From an uncultured Collinsella sp. (GTDB lineage Bacteria > Actinomycetota > Coriobacteriia > Coriobacteriales > Coriobacteriaceae): a stretch of DNA of 64,000 bases. The stretch lies in the NCBI GenBank assembly GCA_958435945.1, contig CAUBIC010000007.1, positions 44,933-108,932 on the forward strand. Reading direction: 5' to 3'. The translations under genes and the position numbers were made by a program. Below, in pieces: positions 50,291 to 59,142 of the stretch (within the stretch, counting starts at the first letter, position 1; each line of letters opens with the position of its first letter). The notes below the pieces were generated by a model, which made no database searches, was not told where the DNA came from, and saw only the letters and a list, made by a program, of their open reading frames with translations.

Positions 50291-51088
50291 CTAGTCCAAG
50301 CGCTGGCCATCGGCGCGCACGCGCTCGGTGCCGCGGCCACTGATCTGGCGGATAACCTCGCCGGCAATCATCTGGCCCATGATGGGCGGCATAAAGCTGG
50401 CGGTTCCGAGCTCGGTGCGCTCGTGGATATTGGAAGGGTCGCGGGGCTGTGTCTTAACCGATTCCTCGCAGCTAAACAGTACATGCAGACTCTTGATTCC
50501 GCGCTTCTTGCATTCTTTGCGCATGATGCGGCTCATGGGGTCACGTACCGTATCGAAAATGTCGGCAAAGCGGAGGCACTCGGGATGGAGCTTGTTGGCC
50601 CCGCCCATGGAGCTAACCAAACGAATGTCGTGGTCCTGAGCATATTTGGCAATGGTGAGCTTGGCCGAGATGGTGTCGATGGCGTCGACGACGTAGTCGA
50701 GCTTGCCGTCCGTCTGCTCCAAAACGCTCGCGAAGAACTCGTCGATATTGTCGCTCAACAGGTATTCGGTGCGCTTGATGACGGTAGCGGCTGGATTGAT
50801 GTCGTGGATCATGGCTTCCATAACATCGACCTTGCGCTTGCCGATGGTGCTTTGAAAGGCGATGGCCTGGCGATTGATATTGCTGGGCGCGATGATGTCC
50901 TTATCCAGAATGACGAAATGACCAATGCCGCCGCGGGCAAGTGCCTCGCAGCAATTGGAGCCCACACCTCCGCAGCCGAGCACCAGCACCGTGGCGGCGG
51001 CGAGTTTGTCGAGTGCCTCGCGGCCCATGATGATCTCGAGCTTGGTGTCGCGTGTCTCGTTGGGGGTTGCGGCTGTGGTTTCGGTCAT
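50291..51088 (-). CDS. tcdA: tRNA threonylcarbamoyladenosine dehydratase
   Basis: A 265-residue ThiF/E1-like ATP-binding enzyme: GREALDKLAAATVLVLGCGGVGSNCCEALARGGIG, DKDIIAPSNINRQ, VVDAIDTISAKL and the Cys-containing LFSCEESVK near the end. It cyclises t6A37 in tRNA to ct6A. ATG 51088 is preferred with GGAGG 6 nt upstream; ATG 51094 abuts that site. tatD follows on the same transcript. Confidence 0.93.
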   Translation of the reverse strand: MTETTAATPNETRDTKLEIIMGREALDKLAAATVLVLGCGGVGSNCCEALARGGIGHFVILDKDIIAPSNINRQAIAFQSTIGKRKVDVMEAMIHDINPAATVIKRTEYLLSDNIDEFFASVLEQTDGKLDYVVDAIDTISAKLTIAKYAQDHDIRLVSSMGGANKLHPECLRFADIFDTVRDPMSRIMRKECKKRGIKSLHVLFSCEESVKTQPRDPSNIHERTELGTASFMPPIMGQMIAGEVIRQISGRGTERVRADGQRLD

Positions 51089-51175
51089 AGACATCCTCCG
51101 ATGGGGAAGCGAATCGTGTTTTAGCTATCGTCATTATAGGTATTATCGCGATTCCATTTGAGCCCTAGGGGCTTG

Positions 51176-51204
51176 TTGAAATGAGGCAGTGATTCGCATA
51201 AGAT
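51176..51204 (+). promoter_or_regulatory. promoter of antisense RNA
   Basis: TTGAAA (51176-51181) and TAAGAT (51199-51204) with a 17-nt spacer. It drives transcription toward the 3' end of the small toxin-like gene, not toward any protein gene on this strand. Confidence 0.6.
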
Positions 51205-51210
51205 GAAGCA

Positions 51211-51303
51211 GATGGCACCCGTTGCTGCGGGTTGGCCAACTCCCAAACACGTTTGTAGCGTGAGAAGTGGCCGTCTTCGCATTACGCGGGGGCGGCTATT
51301 TCA
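51211..51303 (+). ncRNA. putative antisense RNA of a type I toxin-antitoxin locus
   Basis: About 93 nt from the promoter at 51176 to a hairpin at 51268-51298 (TGGCCGTC facing GGGCGGCTA, with an inner CGC/GCG), followed by TTTC. The hairpin overlaps the stop codon of the minus-strand peptide, so the RNA is complementary to the 3' part of that mRNA, as RatA is to txpA. The 5' part has a further CCCGTTGCTGCGGG hairpin. No Shine-Dalgarno and no ORF. Confidence 0.5.
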
Positions 51304-51382
51304 TTCGACCTCCAATGTGGATGCCGAGCTCCACAGCCGCGATTACAAGCAATAACAACGTCAGGACATCGTCAATACTCAT
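51296..51382 (-). CDS. 28-residue hydrophobic peptide, candidate type I toxin (holin-like)
   Basis: The peptide begins MSIDDVLTLLLLVIAAVELG and ends HIGGRMK: an acidic N-terminus, one membrane-spanning helix (residues 6-20) and a basic tail. Its ribosome site AAGGAG lies 7 nt before the ATG. A -10-like TACAAT (51439-51434) with TAGAAC 17 nt further up gives a promoter, and a LexA box lies inside it. Size and make-up match the short putative holin-like toxins of Gram-positive bacteria. It is too short for normal gene finders. Confidence 0.65.
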   Translation of the reverse strand: MSIDDVLTLLLLVIAAVELGIHIGGRMK

Positions 51383-51447
51383 AGTCCATCTCCTTCTCGG
51401 GTAGAGGGAGCTGGCCCATCTGCTTCAACTTCCATTGTAGCTAAATA

Positions 51448-51461
51448 CGAACGAATGTTCT
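51448..51461. promoter_or_regulatory. LexA (SOS) box in the peptide promoter
   Basis: CGAACGAATGTTCT has the exact core GAAC-N4-GTTC and lies between the -35 and -10 of the peptide promoter. It resembles the box of the polymerase operon at 34607. Confidence 0.65.
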
Positions 51462-51484
51462 ATAGATGTTCCTGTATTAGATAG

Positions 51485-51514
51485 TTAGACAAACATCTAA
51501 ATATCGAGTATAGT
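51485..51514 (+). promoter_or_regulatory. sdpRI promoter with operator
   Basis: TAGACA (51486-51491) and TATAGT (51509-51514) with a 17-nt spacer. The inverted repeat TTAGACAAACATCTAA (51485-51500) covers the -35 and is a likely SdpR site. Confidence 0.55.
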
Positions 51515-51548
51515 GTGCGCGTCATGAGAGATGATGAAAGGGGGTCTT

Positions 51549-51827
51549 ATGCCGGGAGAGGGTTTTAAGGCGCTTGCCGATCCAACGCGACGGCGCATTT
51601 TGGAGTTGCTGCGCGAGGGCAATTGCACGGCGGGGGAGCTTGCCGAGCATTTCGATATCAGTAAGCCGTCGCTGAGCCATCACTTGGCGACGCTCAAAAA
51701 CGCCGGGTTGGTAACCGACGAACGTCATGGTCAAAACATCGTATACAGCTTAAACACTACCGTCATGCAGGACTTGATCGGTTGGTTTATGGGCTTTACA
51801 AACACGGAAGGTGATAAGGATGAATAA
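51549..51827 (+). CDS. ArsR-family regulator, SdpR-like
   Basis: A 92-residue ArsR winged helix: FKALADPTRRRILELLREGNCTAGELAEHFDISKPSLSHHLATLKNAGLV. It has no metal-binding Cys pair, as in the autorepressor SdpR. GAAAGGGGG precedes ATG 51549. Its end overlaps the sdpI-like ATG by 8 nt, so the two are translationally coupled. Confidence 0.9.
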   Translation: MPGEGFKALADPTRRRILELLREGNCTAGELAEHFDISKPSLSHHLATLKNAGLVTDERHGQNIVYSLNTTVMQDLIGWFMGFTNTEGDKDE

Positions 51828-52524
51828 CGAAAACAAGGGCATTCACCCCACGGGGGTATCGTCGCGCGTGTGGATTGCGCTGGTCGCTCTGTGCGTCGCC
51901 AATGTCGTAGCGCATCTCATGGTGATGTCGAGCTTGCCTGGGCAGATTCCCACGCACTGGGGCGCGAACGGCGCCGTCGACGGTTGGGGTCCCAGCTGGA
52001 TGGCCTCCGCGCTCGGCGTGCTGCCTCTGGTGCTTCTCGCAATGTTCTGCGTGGTGCCGCGCATCGATCCCAAAGGTGAGGCATATCGAACCTCGGGCAA
52101 GTTCTATCAGGGCTTCGTAATCGCCTTCACCTTGTTCATGTGCGCCATAAGCTGGCTGGGAGAGCTTACGGTCTGGGGCGTGGTGCCGGCGGTCGGTTCG
52201 GTCAACGTGCTGATTTCCGGTGTTGTCGGTTTGCTGTTCATCGGCGTAGGCAACTACTTGCCGCGTGTGAAGCAGAACTATACGCTCGGTATCAAGACGC
52301 CTTGGGCGCTTGCCAATCCCGAGAACTGGCGCCGTACGCAGCGCTTTGGCGGTGCCTGCTTTATGGTGCTGGGTGTTGGCCTGATTGCGATGGGCGTGGC
52401 AGGCAGCGTGCTTTCGAGTGAAGTCGTCGCCGCGGTGATTGCGGTTCTGGCGTTTGGTTCGGTTGGAGCCGTCTACGTCTACTCGTATCTGCTGTGGCGC
52501 AAATCGCAGCGAGCCGCTCGCTAA
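51820..52524 (+). CDS. SdpI/YhfL-family membrane protein
   Basis: A 234-residue protein with six predicted helices. The DUF1648 motif LPGQIPTHWGANGAVDGWG is near residue 35, and the SdpI motif NYTLGIKTPWALANPENWRRTQRFGG near residue 150. In Bacillus the SdpI-SdpR pair gives immunity and signalling against the SdpC toxin. No sdpABC toxin genes are present here. Overlaps the sdpR-like gene. Confidence 0.9.
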   Translation: MNNENKGIHPTGVSSRVWIALVALCVANVVAHLMVMSSLPGQIPTHWGANGAVDGWGPSWMASALGVLPLVLLAMFCVVPRIDPKGEAYRTSGKFYQGFVIAFTLFMCAISWLGELTVWGVVPAVGSVNVLISGVVGLLFIGVGNYLPRVKQNYTLGIKTPWALANPENWRRTQRFGGACFMVLGVGLIAMGVAGSVLSSEVVAAVIAVLAFGSVGAVYVYSYLLWRKSQRAAR

Positions 52525-52709
52525 GGTTGCGGAAAACTAGCGTACGTAGTTCATAGTATGTTCCGGGGGAACTTTTCCCAGGTAGTATTAGGGGGTATGG
52601 GCAACCATGCCCCTTTTTCGTTACGTTTCAGAGCTGGTTTTTCCATTTCGTTTCCACTTAGGCGAAACAAGAATAGAGAAACAGCAGGTAGAAAGGATAA
52701 AACAGGCAA

Positions 52710-54389
52710 ATGGCGGAGTTTATCTACCAGATGTATCAGGCTCGTAAGGCCCATGGCGACAAGGTAATCCTTGACGACGTGACCCTGAGCTTCTACCCCG
52801 GTGCCAAGATCGGCGTCGTGGGCCCCAATGGTATGGGCAAGTCGACCCTGCTCAAGATCATGGCCGGCATCGAGGAGGTCTCCAACGGCGATGCCAGGCT
52901 CACCCCCGGCTACACCGTGGGCATCCTGCACCAGGAGCCGCCGCTCGACGATGACAAGACCGTCATCGAGAACGTGCGCATGGCATTTGGCGATATGATC
53001 GCCAAGGTCGATCGCTTCAACAAGATCGGCGAGGAGATGTGCGACCCGGATTGCGACATGGACGCCCTCATGGCCGAGATGGGAAAGCTCCAGGACGAGA
53101 TTGATGCCGCCGACGGCTGGGATATCGATTCCAAGCTCGGCCAGGCCATGGACGCCCTGCAGCTGCCCGATTCCGACATGCCGGTCAACGTACTTTCCGG
53201 CGGCGAGCGCCGTCGCGTGGCCCTGTGCAAGCTGCTGCTCGAGGCTCCCGACCTGCTGCTGCTCGACGAGCCCACGAACCACCTAGACGCTGAGTCGATC
53301 CTGTGGCTCGAGCACTTCCTGCATAACTACCAGGGCGCGGTGCTTGCCGTCACGCACGATCGCTACTTCCTGGATAACGTTGCCGAGTGGATCTGCGAGG
53401 TCGACCGTGGTCACCTTTATCCCTACAAGGGCAATTACTCCACGTATCTGGAGACCAAGGCCGCGCGTATCGAGGCGCAGGGCAACCGCGACGCCAAACT
53501 CGCCAAGCGCATGGAGGCCGAGCTCGAGTGGGTGCGCAGCTCGCCCAAGGCCCGCCAGGCCAAGAACAAGGCCCGTCTGGCTCGCTACGAGGAGATGGAG
53601 GCCGAGGCCCGCGCAAGCCAGAAGCTCGACTGGACCGACATTCGCATCCCTGTGGGCCCGCGTCTGGGCAACAAGGTGCTCGAGGCCCATCATCTGCACA
53701 AAGAGTTCGATGGCCGCGTGCTCATCGATGACCTTTCGTTCACCCTGCCGCGCAACGGCATCGTGGGCGTCATCGGCCCCAACGGTGTGGGCAAGACCAC
53801 GCTGTTCAAGGCGATTGTGGGTCTGGAGCCGCTGACTTCGGGCGAGCTCGAGGTGGGCGAGACCGTCAAGATCTCTTACGTCGACCAGAACCGTTCCGGC
53901 ATCGACCCCGACAAGAACCTATGGGAGGTCGTCTCGGACGGCCTGGACCACATGATGGTCGGCGAGACCGAGGTTCCGAGCCGCGCTTATGTGGCGAGCT
54001 TTGGCTTTAAGGGCCAGGACCAGCAGAAGCGCGCTGGCGTGCTCTCCGGCGGCGAGCGCAACCGTCTGAACCTGGCGCTCACGCTCAAGCAGGGCGGCAA
54101 CCTGTTGCTCCTCGACGAGCCCACGAACGACCTCGACGTCGAGACGCTGTCCTCGCTCGAGGCGGCGCTGCTCGAGTTCCCGGGCTGCTCGGTGGTCATT
54201 AGCCACGACCGTATGTTCCTGGACCGCGTCGCCACGCACATTCTGGCGTGGGAGGGCACCGACGAAAATCCGGGCAACTGGTATTGGTTCGAGGGCAACT
54301 TCGAGGCCTATCAGGCCAACCGCATCGAGCGCCTGGGCGAGGACGCAGCCCAGCCGCATCGTATTCACCGCAAGCTCACGCGCGACTAG
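52710..54389 (+). CDS. ettA: energy-dependent translational throttle protein EttA (ABC-F)
   Basis: A 559-residue twin-ATPase ABC-F protein. Both halves have Walker A (GPNGMGKST, GPNGVGKTT), signature LSGGERRRVALCKLLL and LSGGERNRLNLALTL, and Walker B with DEPTNHLD/DEPTNDLD. The arm is short and the linker between the halves (EWVRSSPKARQAKNKARL) is the EttA type. It gates the ribosomal E site according to energy state. No transmembrane part. A terminator follows. Confidence 0.95.
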   Translation: MAEFIYQMYQARKAHGDKVILDDVTLSFYPGAKIGVVGPNGMGKSTLLKIMAGIEEVSNGDARLTPGYTVGILHQEPPLDDDKTVIENVRMAFGDMIAKVDRFNKIGEEMCDPDCDMDALMAEMGKLQDEIDAADGWDIDSKLGQAMDALQLPDSDMPVNVLSGGERRRVALCKLLLEAPDLLLLDEPTNHLDAESILWLEHFLHNYQGAVLAVTHDRYFLDNVAEWICEVDRGHLYPYKGNYSTYLETKAARIEAQGNRDAKLAKRMEAELEWVRSSPKARQAKNKARLARYEEMEAEARASQKLDWTDIRIPVGPRLGNKVLEAHHLHKEFDGRVLIDDLSFTLPRNGIVGVIGPNGVGKTTLFKAIVGLEPLTSGELEVGETVKISYVDQNRSGIDPDKNLWEVVSDGLDHMMVGETEVPSRAYVASFGFKGQDQQKRAGVLSGGERNRLNLALTLKQGGNLLLLDEPTNDLDVETLSSLEAALLEFPGCSVVISHDRMFLDRVATHILAWEGTDENPGNWYWFEGNFEAYQANRIERLGEDAAQPHRIHRKLTRD

Positions 54390-54415
54390 TCGAGCTCAGG
54401 TGGCCTAACGAGAAT

Positions 54416-54450
54416 GGGACGATAACCTTGAGGGTTATCGTCCCTTTTTG
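54416..54450 (+). terminator. ettA terminator
   Basis: GGGACGATAACC pairs with GGTTATCGTCCC (loop TTGAG-like), followed by TTTTTG. Confidence 0.93.
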
Positions 54451-55758
54451 TTACTTGGTAGAAGGCTCGACTTTATCGATGGTCCAGGCGGCTCCGAGAC
54501 CGCCGGTGGTGTTGCGGCGGATGCGCACGGTGACTTCGCGGCGCTCGCCGGCCTGCGTGTAACGCAGGGGGAAGCTTGCGCGGTTTCGCGCGACCTCGAT
54601 GGTACCGCGCTCGCCGGCGATCCAGTAGTACTCGCCGACGATGCCGAGGGTGTCGGCGCCGTAGGGGAGATAGGTTGACAGCTGGTGCAGAAGCGGGCCG
54701 GGGCAGAAGATCTCGGTTGTGAAATCGACGGGGAAGTCCTTGGGGATGGCGGGCGCTGCAGGTGCGGGGGTTGGGGCTGCTGCGGGTGCCGGAGCCGGTG
54801 CCGGTGCGGGAATTTGGTCGCAAGCAGCGGTGGGCACGGACTTGATGACGGGTGCGGGCTCTGGCGTCGAGTCCGGTTTGATCGTGGAATCTGCGGGCTC
54901 CACGGTGACGGGCGCGTCTGCAGCTGCAGTTTCAACCTCAACCTGCGTCGCGTTCTCGTTCTCGACGCTCGGCTTTGCCTCGATGGGCGTGGATGCCATG
55001 GTGGTGATGCCGGCGTTGGCGTTCTCGGGATCATAGACGACCGTGAGCGAGATGGCGGGCTGCGGCGTCTCGGGCTCCGGCGCCGACTCGGTAGCGCCTT
55101 GATCGGCGGGCTCGTCGGACTGATCGTCCTCAGCCTCGTCGCCAAAGACATCGCTGTTTTGGAACGCAGGCGTCTCAGGCTGGTCAGCGGCTTCTTCGGT
55201 TGTCGACTTGGGAGCCTCGTCGAGCTCCGCAGTGGCTTCCTGCTCGGATATGACTTTGGAATCGGTCGTGGCGGCGATTTCGGTTTCGGCTTCTGCTGTT
55301 ACCTCAATAGCGACTTCGATCTCTGCCTCGGGCTCGGGTTCCGGCGCGGCTTCAACCATGGCTTCGGGCTCGGGACGCTTAACGTGCTTAGGGCGCACGG
55401 CCTTGAGGTCCTTCTCGCCGCGCTTTTTCTTTTTGTAGGACTGCTTGGCTCCCTTGGCTGCCTTGGGCTTGTCCTCGCCCTTGGCAAGGGCGGCATCCCA
55501 GGTATCGTTGGCGATGACGGTGGCATACAGGCGACCGCCCTTAAAGACGGTCAGTCTAATGCAGTCGTCGAGCTCCTCGAGCAGCTCGCGCGTGGACTCG
55601 AAGCCCAGGTCATAAGCGGTCATGTCGCCGGCGGCGAGCGCCTCCTCGACCTGCGTCATAAACGTTTGCTTGCCGCACCCAATCGCGTCGCGCAGCAGAC
55701 GATACAGATAGATGTGGTTGCCCAGCGATAGCGTGGGCGTAACTATTGTCTTGCTCAT
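54451..55758 (-). CDS. LOTUS/OST-HTH-like protein with long disordered linker
   Basis: 435 residues in three parts. Residues 1-90 resemble an OST-HTH/LOTUS winged helix (QVEEALAAGDMTAYDLGF, STRELLEELDDCIRL, GGRLYATV). Residues 95-345 are a disordered Glu/Ala/Pro/Thr-rich linker that starts with a basic patch (KQSYKKKKRGEKDLK). Residues 350-435 are a compact domain (DFTTEIFCPGPLLHQLSTYL, GTIEVARNRASFPLRYTQ). LOTUS domains bind RNA or helicases. Converges on ettA. The LOTUS match is by eye. Confidence 0.65.
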   Translation of the reverse strand: MSKTIVTPTLSLGNHIYLYRLLRDAIGCGKQTFMTQVEEALAAGDMTAYDLGFESTRELLEELDDCIRLTVFKGGRLYATVIANDTWDAALAKGEDKPKAAKGAKQSYKKKKRGEKDLKAVRPKHVKRPEPEAMVEAAPEPEPEAEIEVAIEVTAEAETEIAATTDSKVISEQEATAELDEAPKSTTEEAADQPETPAFQNSDVFGDEAEDDQSDEPADQGATESAPEPETPQPAISLTVVYDPENANAGITTMASTPIEAKPSVENENATQVEVETAAADAPVTVEPADSTIKPDSTPEPAPVIKSVPTAACDQIPAPAPAPAPAAAPTPAPAAPAIPKDFPVDFTTEIFCPGPLLHQLSTYLPYGADTLGIVGEYYWIAGERGTIEVARNRASFPLRYTQAGERREVTVRIRRNTTGGLGAAWTIDKVEPSTK

Positions 55759-55829
55759 GGCAAATCTCCTCTATACACACCAAAGCATCTTACCATCGCA
55801 CGGGCCTTGCCATCTCGTCGCCCAAGGTA

Positions 55830-55862
55830 AACGGGCGCGACCGTTGCCGGTTCGCGCCCGTT
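55830..55862. terminator. stem-loop downstream of membrane protein gene
   Basis: AACGGGCGCGA pairs perfectly with TCGCGCCCGTT (11 bp, 11-nt loop). It lies beyond the 3' end of the minus-strand gene at 55897. Confidence 0.6.
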
Positions 55863-55896
55863 ATGCAGGTCGGTTATCTATGAGAGACAAACGTGC

Positions 55897-56841
55897 TTAG
55901 TTGCCCGATGCCGTGTCTTGGCTCGAGCTGTCTGATGCCGTGCCGGAAGCGGTTCCGCTCGAGCTGTTGGTGTTGCTATTGTCGGTAGATCCCGTGCCCG
56001 ATGCATTGCCGCTCGTCTGGTCGCCTGTGCTCGGTTGAGAGCCGTCAGTCGTTTGGCTTGAGTCGGTCGTGCTGGATTGCGTGCCGCCGCTGTTCGCAGA
56101 GGAATCAGCGCTCTGCGACTGATCGGGGGTGTTCGAGGACGAGTCGGTGGATGAGGAGGCGCCCTGCGAGTCGTCCTGCTGGCTTTGCGATTGACCGGTG
56201 TTATCCGCGTCGTGCTCGGTCGTGCGCGACGAAAGGATTGGCTCGGGACGCTCGCCCAGACCCTCACCGGCGGTGGTGATAAGGATGGCACCGGTGCAGG
56301 CGATGACCGCGACGATGGCGATGGCGATCGAGAAGATGATGACCTTCTTTTGCGTCTGGCTGCGCTCTGCCGCCGCCTTGGCGCGCAGGCTGTTGGGAGC
56401 GACGCGTGCCGTGGTCGCGCGCCCCGCAATCTGGCGCATCTCTTGCGTAGTCGCGGCGCCGCCCAGGTGCTCCTCGGCATTAAATTCAACGGGCTCATAG
56501 GCGCCGGCGGGGTAGTCGACGTCGGCGTGCGTACCTTTGAGGGCTTTGGCGCTGGCAGAGATAAAGTGGCGGTAGACCTGCGAGGACACAACGGTGATGA
56601 CCGAGCTCACGGCGGCGCCGATCACCGATCCGGCGATACCGATTTTGGAAGCAAGCGCGACGCTCGTGGCGGCGGCTGCAGCGCCGGCGATGATTTGGGG
56701 AATGGAAATGTCGTCGAACAGGCCCTTTTTGGGCGCGATGGCCATGGTCTGTCCGATGGAATGGTTTTCGTGAACGCCGTTGTTGAGCGCGGCCGGTGTC
56801 ATGACGCGTGTGCGCGGCGCGTCGGTGTACTTGGTTGTCAT
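55897..56841 (-). CDS. membrane protein with Ser-rich low-complexity tail
   Basis: A 314-residue protein. An Ala/Val hydrophobic region (residues 40-75, possibly two helices) and a single helix near residues 165-185 (VIIFSIAIAIVAVIACTGAIL) are followed by about 115 residues made almost only of Ser, Thr, Gly, Asp, Gln and Asn. The tail is likely outside the cell. ATG 56841 has GGGAGGG upstream. I do not recognise a family. Confidence 0.7.
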   Translation of the reverse strand: MTTKYTDAPRTRVMTPAALNNGVHENHSIGQTMAIAPKKGLFDDISIPQIIAGAAAAATSVALASKIGIAGSVIGAAVSSVITVVSSQVYRHFISASAKALKGTHADVDYPAGAYEPVEFNAEEHLGGAATTQEMRQIAGRATTARVAPNSLRAKAAAERSQTQKKVIIFSIAIAIVAVIACTGAILITTAGEGLGERPEPILSSRTTEHDADNTGQSQSQQDDSQGASSSTDSSSNTPDQSQSADSSANSGGTQSSTTDSSQTTDGSQPSTGDQTSGNASGTGSTDNSNTNSSSGTASGTASDSSSQDTASGN

Positions 56842-57044
56842 GCGGGACCCTCCCGGTGTAAATCTGCTTCGTTTCATGTAGCCATCAGGGTACCCACCAG
56901 ATGTGAATCGTACGTGACATTTAACAGATACCATCAACTCATCAATAGCTCACCAAGTTGGTGGGATGCGGTTGCACCCGGCGGTTGAACTACAATAGGG
57001 CTTGCTAATTGTTGTGAATGGCGTCTACGCACGGGAGCATTCTT

Positions 57045-59024
57045 ATGAATCTTCACCTTTCTCAGTCTGATGGCTTTTTGCGTGTGGCGGCGGCGTCGCC
57101 GCAGATTCGCGTGGCCGATGTCGAAGGCAATGCCGAGGTTGCGCTGGCGGCTGTTCGCGAGGCTACCGAGCGCGGCGTTCGCGCGCTGGTGCTGCCCGAG
57201 CTCAACTTGTGCGGCTATACCGCGGCCGACCTGTTCCATAACCGCACGCTGCTGCATGCCTGTGAGGCCGCTCTGGTACATATCCTCGACGAGACTCGTG
57301 AGCTGCCGATTGTCTTTACCATCGGTCTTCCCGTTGCAGTTGCCGAGAATATCTACAACTGCGCCGCCGTGTGCTGCGCGGGCGAGCTTTTGGGTCTTAC
57401 GGCCAAAAAGTATCTGCCCAACTATGGCGAGTTCTACGAGCGCCGCTGGTTTGCTCCGGCGCCTGCGGATCCCGTGTGGGTTGAATTTGCCGGTCAGGGT
57501 CCGGTTCCGCTGGGTTCGGGGCTTGTCTGCCGCTGCTGTGATGAGGGCGCCGAGGACCTGGTGCTGGGCGTTGAGGTCTGTGAGGACCTGTGGGTGCCGG
57601 CGCCGCCTTCGACCGAGATGGCGCTTGCCGGTGCGACGGTGATTCTCAACCCCTCTGCTTCCGACGAGATCATCGGCAAGGCAGACTATCGCCGCAGTCT
57701 CATCTCCAATCAGAGTGCGCGCCTGTACTGCGCCTATGCCTATGCGGATGCGAGCGAGGGCGAGTCCACGACCGATATGGTCTTTGCAGGCGAGAACCTT
57801 ATCTACGAAAACGGCTCCAAGCTCGCCGCCACCAAACTGCTTACCTGCGATATGGCCGTCGCCGATGTCGATCTTGACCGTCTGGTTGCCGAGCGCCGCC
57901 GCTCGACGACGTGGGCGCGCACGGACGATACACCGGAGGCCACGACCGTTGAATTTTCGTTTGAGGGCGTGCTGACAGACGAACCTGTCCTGCGCGATGC
58001 GTTCGACATCGACCGTGTCTTCCCCCGCGCTCCCTTTGTGCCGGCCGACCATGGCGACCTGGCCGAGCGCTGTGAGACCATCCTCGACCTGCAGACCGCC
58101 GGCCTCAAGACCCGCCTTGCCCATACGGGTACCAAGGCTGCAGCCATCGGTCTTTCGGGCGGCCTTGATTCCACACTCGCGCTGCTCGTGACAGTTCGCG
58201 CCTTCGATGCACTGGGGCTGCCGCGCACCGGTATCACGGCCGTGTCCATGCCCGGCTTTGGCACGACGCATCGCACCAAGTCGAACGCCGAGTCGCTCGC
58301 TCGCGACCTGGGTGTGAGCTTCCGCGAGGTTTCGATCCACGCGGCTGTGGAACAGCACTTCAAGGACATTGAGCATGATCCGGCCGTGCAGGACGTGACC
58401 TACGAGAACAGCCAGGCGCGCGAGCGTACGCAGATTCTGATGGATCTGGCCAACCAGGCTGGCGGTTTTGTCATCGGCACGGGCGACCTGTCGGAGTTGG
58501 CGCTCGGTTGGGCTACCTATAACGGTGACCACATGAGCATGTACGCCGTCAACGCGAGCGTGCCCAAGACGCTCGTGCGTCACTTGGTGCGTTATGCCGC
58601 CGATGTCTTTGGCGGGCGCATTGCCGAGACACTGCTCGACATCCTCGATACGCCGGTGTCCCCCGAGCTTCTGCCGCCCACGGGCGACGGCGAGATTGCA
58701 CAGAAGACTGAGGATTTGGTGGGCCCGTACGAGCTGCACGACTACTTCCTCTACTACCTGCTGCGTTTTGGCTTTGAGCCCGGCAAGATCTACCGCATGG
58801 CGCTCAAGAGCTTCGAGGGCGTCTACGACGCCAAGACCGTCCACACGTGGTTGCGTACGTTCTACCGTCGCTTCTTTGCTCAGCAGTTTAAGCGCAGCTG
58901 CCTGCCCGATGGTCCCAAGGTGGGCTCGGTGACGCTCAGCCCGCGCGGCGATTGGCGTATGCCGAGTGACGCCAGCTCGCGTCTGTGGCTTGCGCAGATC
59001 GATGCGCTCAATGCAATTGACTAA
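57045..59024 (+). CDS. nadE: glutamine-hydrolysing NAD+ synthetase
   Basis: 659 residues. The N-terminal glutaminase (nitrilase fold) has its Glu in VLPELNLCGY, Lys in LTAKKYLPNYGEFYERRWF and Cys in GVEVCEDLWVP. The C-terminal synthetase has the ATP loop GLSGGLDSTLALL and GTGDLSELALGWATYNGDHMS. It amidates NaAD with glutamine as nitrogen source. ATG 57045 follows CGGGAG. Stands alone. Confidence 0.96.
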   Translation: MNLHLSQSDGFLRVAAASPQIRVADVEGNAEVALAAVREATERGVRALVLPELNLCGYTAADLFHNRTLLHACEAALVHILDETRELPIVFTIGLPVAVAENIYNCAAVCCAGELLGLTAKKYLPNYGEFYERRWFAPAPADPVWVEFAGQGPVPLGSGLVCRCCDEGAEDLVLGVEVCEDLWVPAPPSTEMALAGATVILNPSASDEIIGKADYRRSLISNQSARLYCAYAYADASEGESTTDMVFAGENLIYENGSKLAATKLLTCDMAVADVDLDRLVAERRRSTTWARTDDTPEATTVEFSFEGVLTDEPVLRDAFDIDRVFPRAPFVPADHGDLAERCETILDLQTAGLKTRLAHTGTKAAAIGLSGGLDSTLALLVTVRAFDALGLPRTGITAVSMPGFGTTHRTKSNAESLARDLGVSFREVSIHAAVEQHFKDIEHDPAVQDVTYENSQARERTQILMDLANQAGGFVIGTGDLSELALGWATYNGDHMSMYAVNASVPKTLVRHLVRYAADVFGGRIAETLLDILDTPVSPELLPPTGDGEIAQKTEDLVGPYELHDYFLYYLLRFGFEPGKIYRMALKSFEGVYDAKTVHTWLRTFYRRFFAQQFKRSCLPDGPKVGSVTLSPRGDWRMPSDASSRLWLAQIDALNAID

Positions 59025-59092
59025 GGTTGGCTAAATTGAACCAATACGGGGGTTGCAAGCGTTACACTTTTGCAATCTGATGGCCCGTATCG

Positions 59093-59124
59093 CGCGGCGC
59101 TCTTGTCGGAGCGCTGCGTTTTTT
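59093..59124 (+). terminator. terminator/attenuator between nadE and aminotransferase
   Basis: CGCGGCGCTC pairs with GAGCGCTGCG, followed by TTTTTT. It ends 18 nt before the aminotransferase ATG, so it can end nadE transcripts or attenuate the next gene. Confidence 0.8.
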
Positions 59125-59142
59125 ATATTGAAAGGTGGCACC

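Noticed and set aside
56934..58844. 636-codon minus-strand frame opposite nadE
   Set aside because: Shadow frame with no family motifs. nadE is complete on the plus strand.
59053..59142. T-box leader before the aminotransferase
   Set aside because: The leader is too short and lacks the T-box core; only a terminator hairpin is present.
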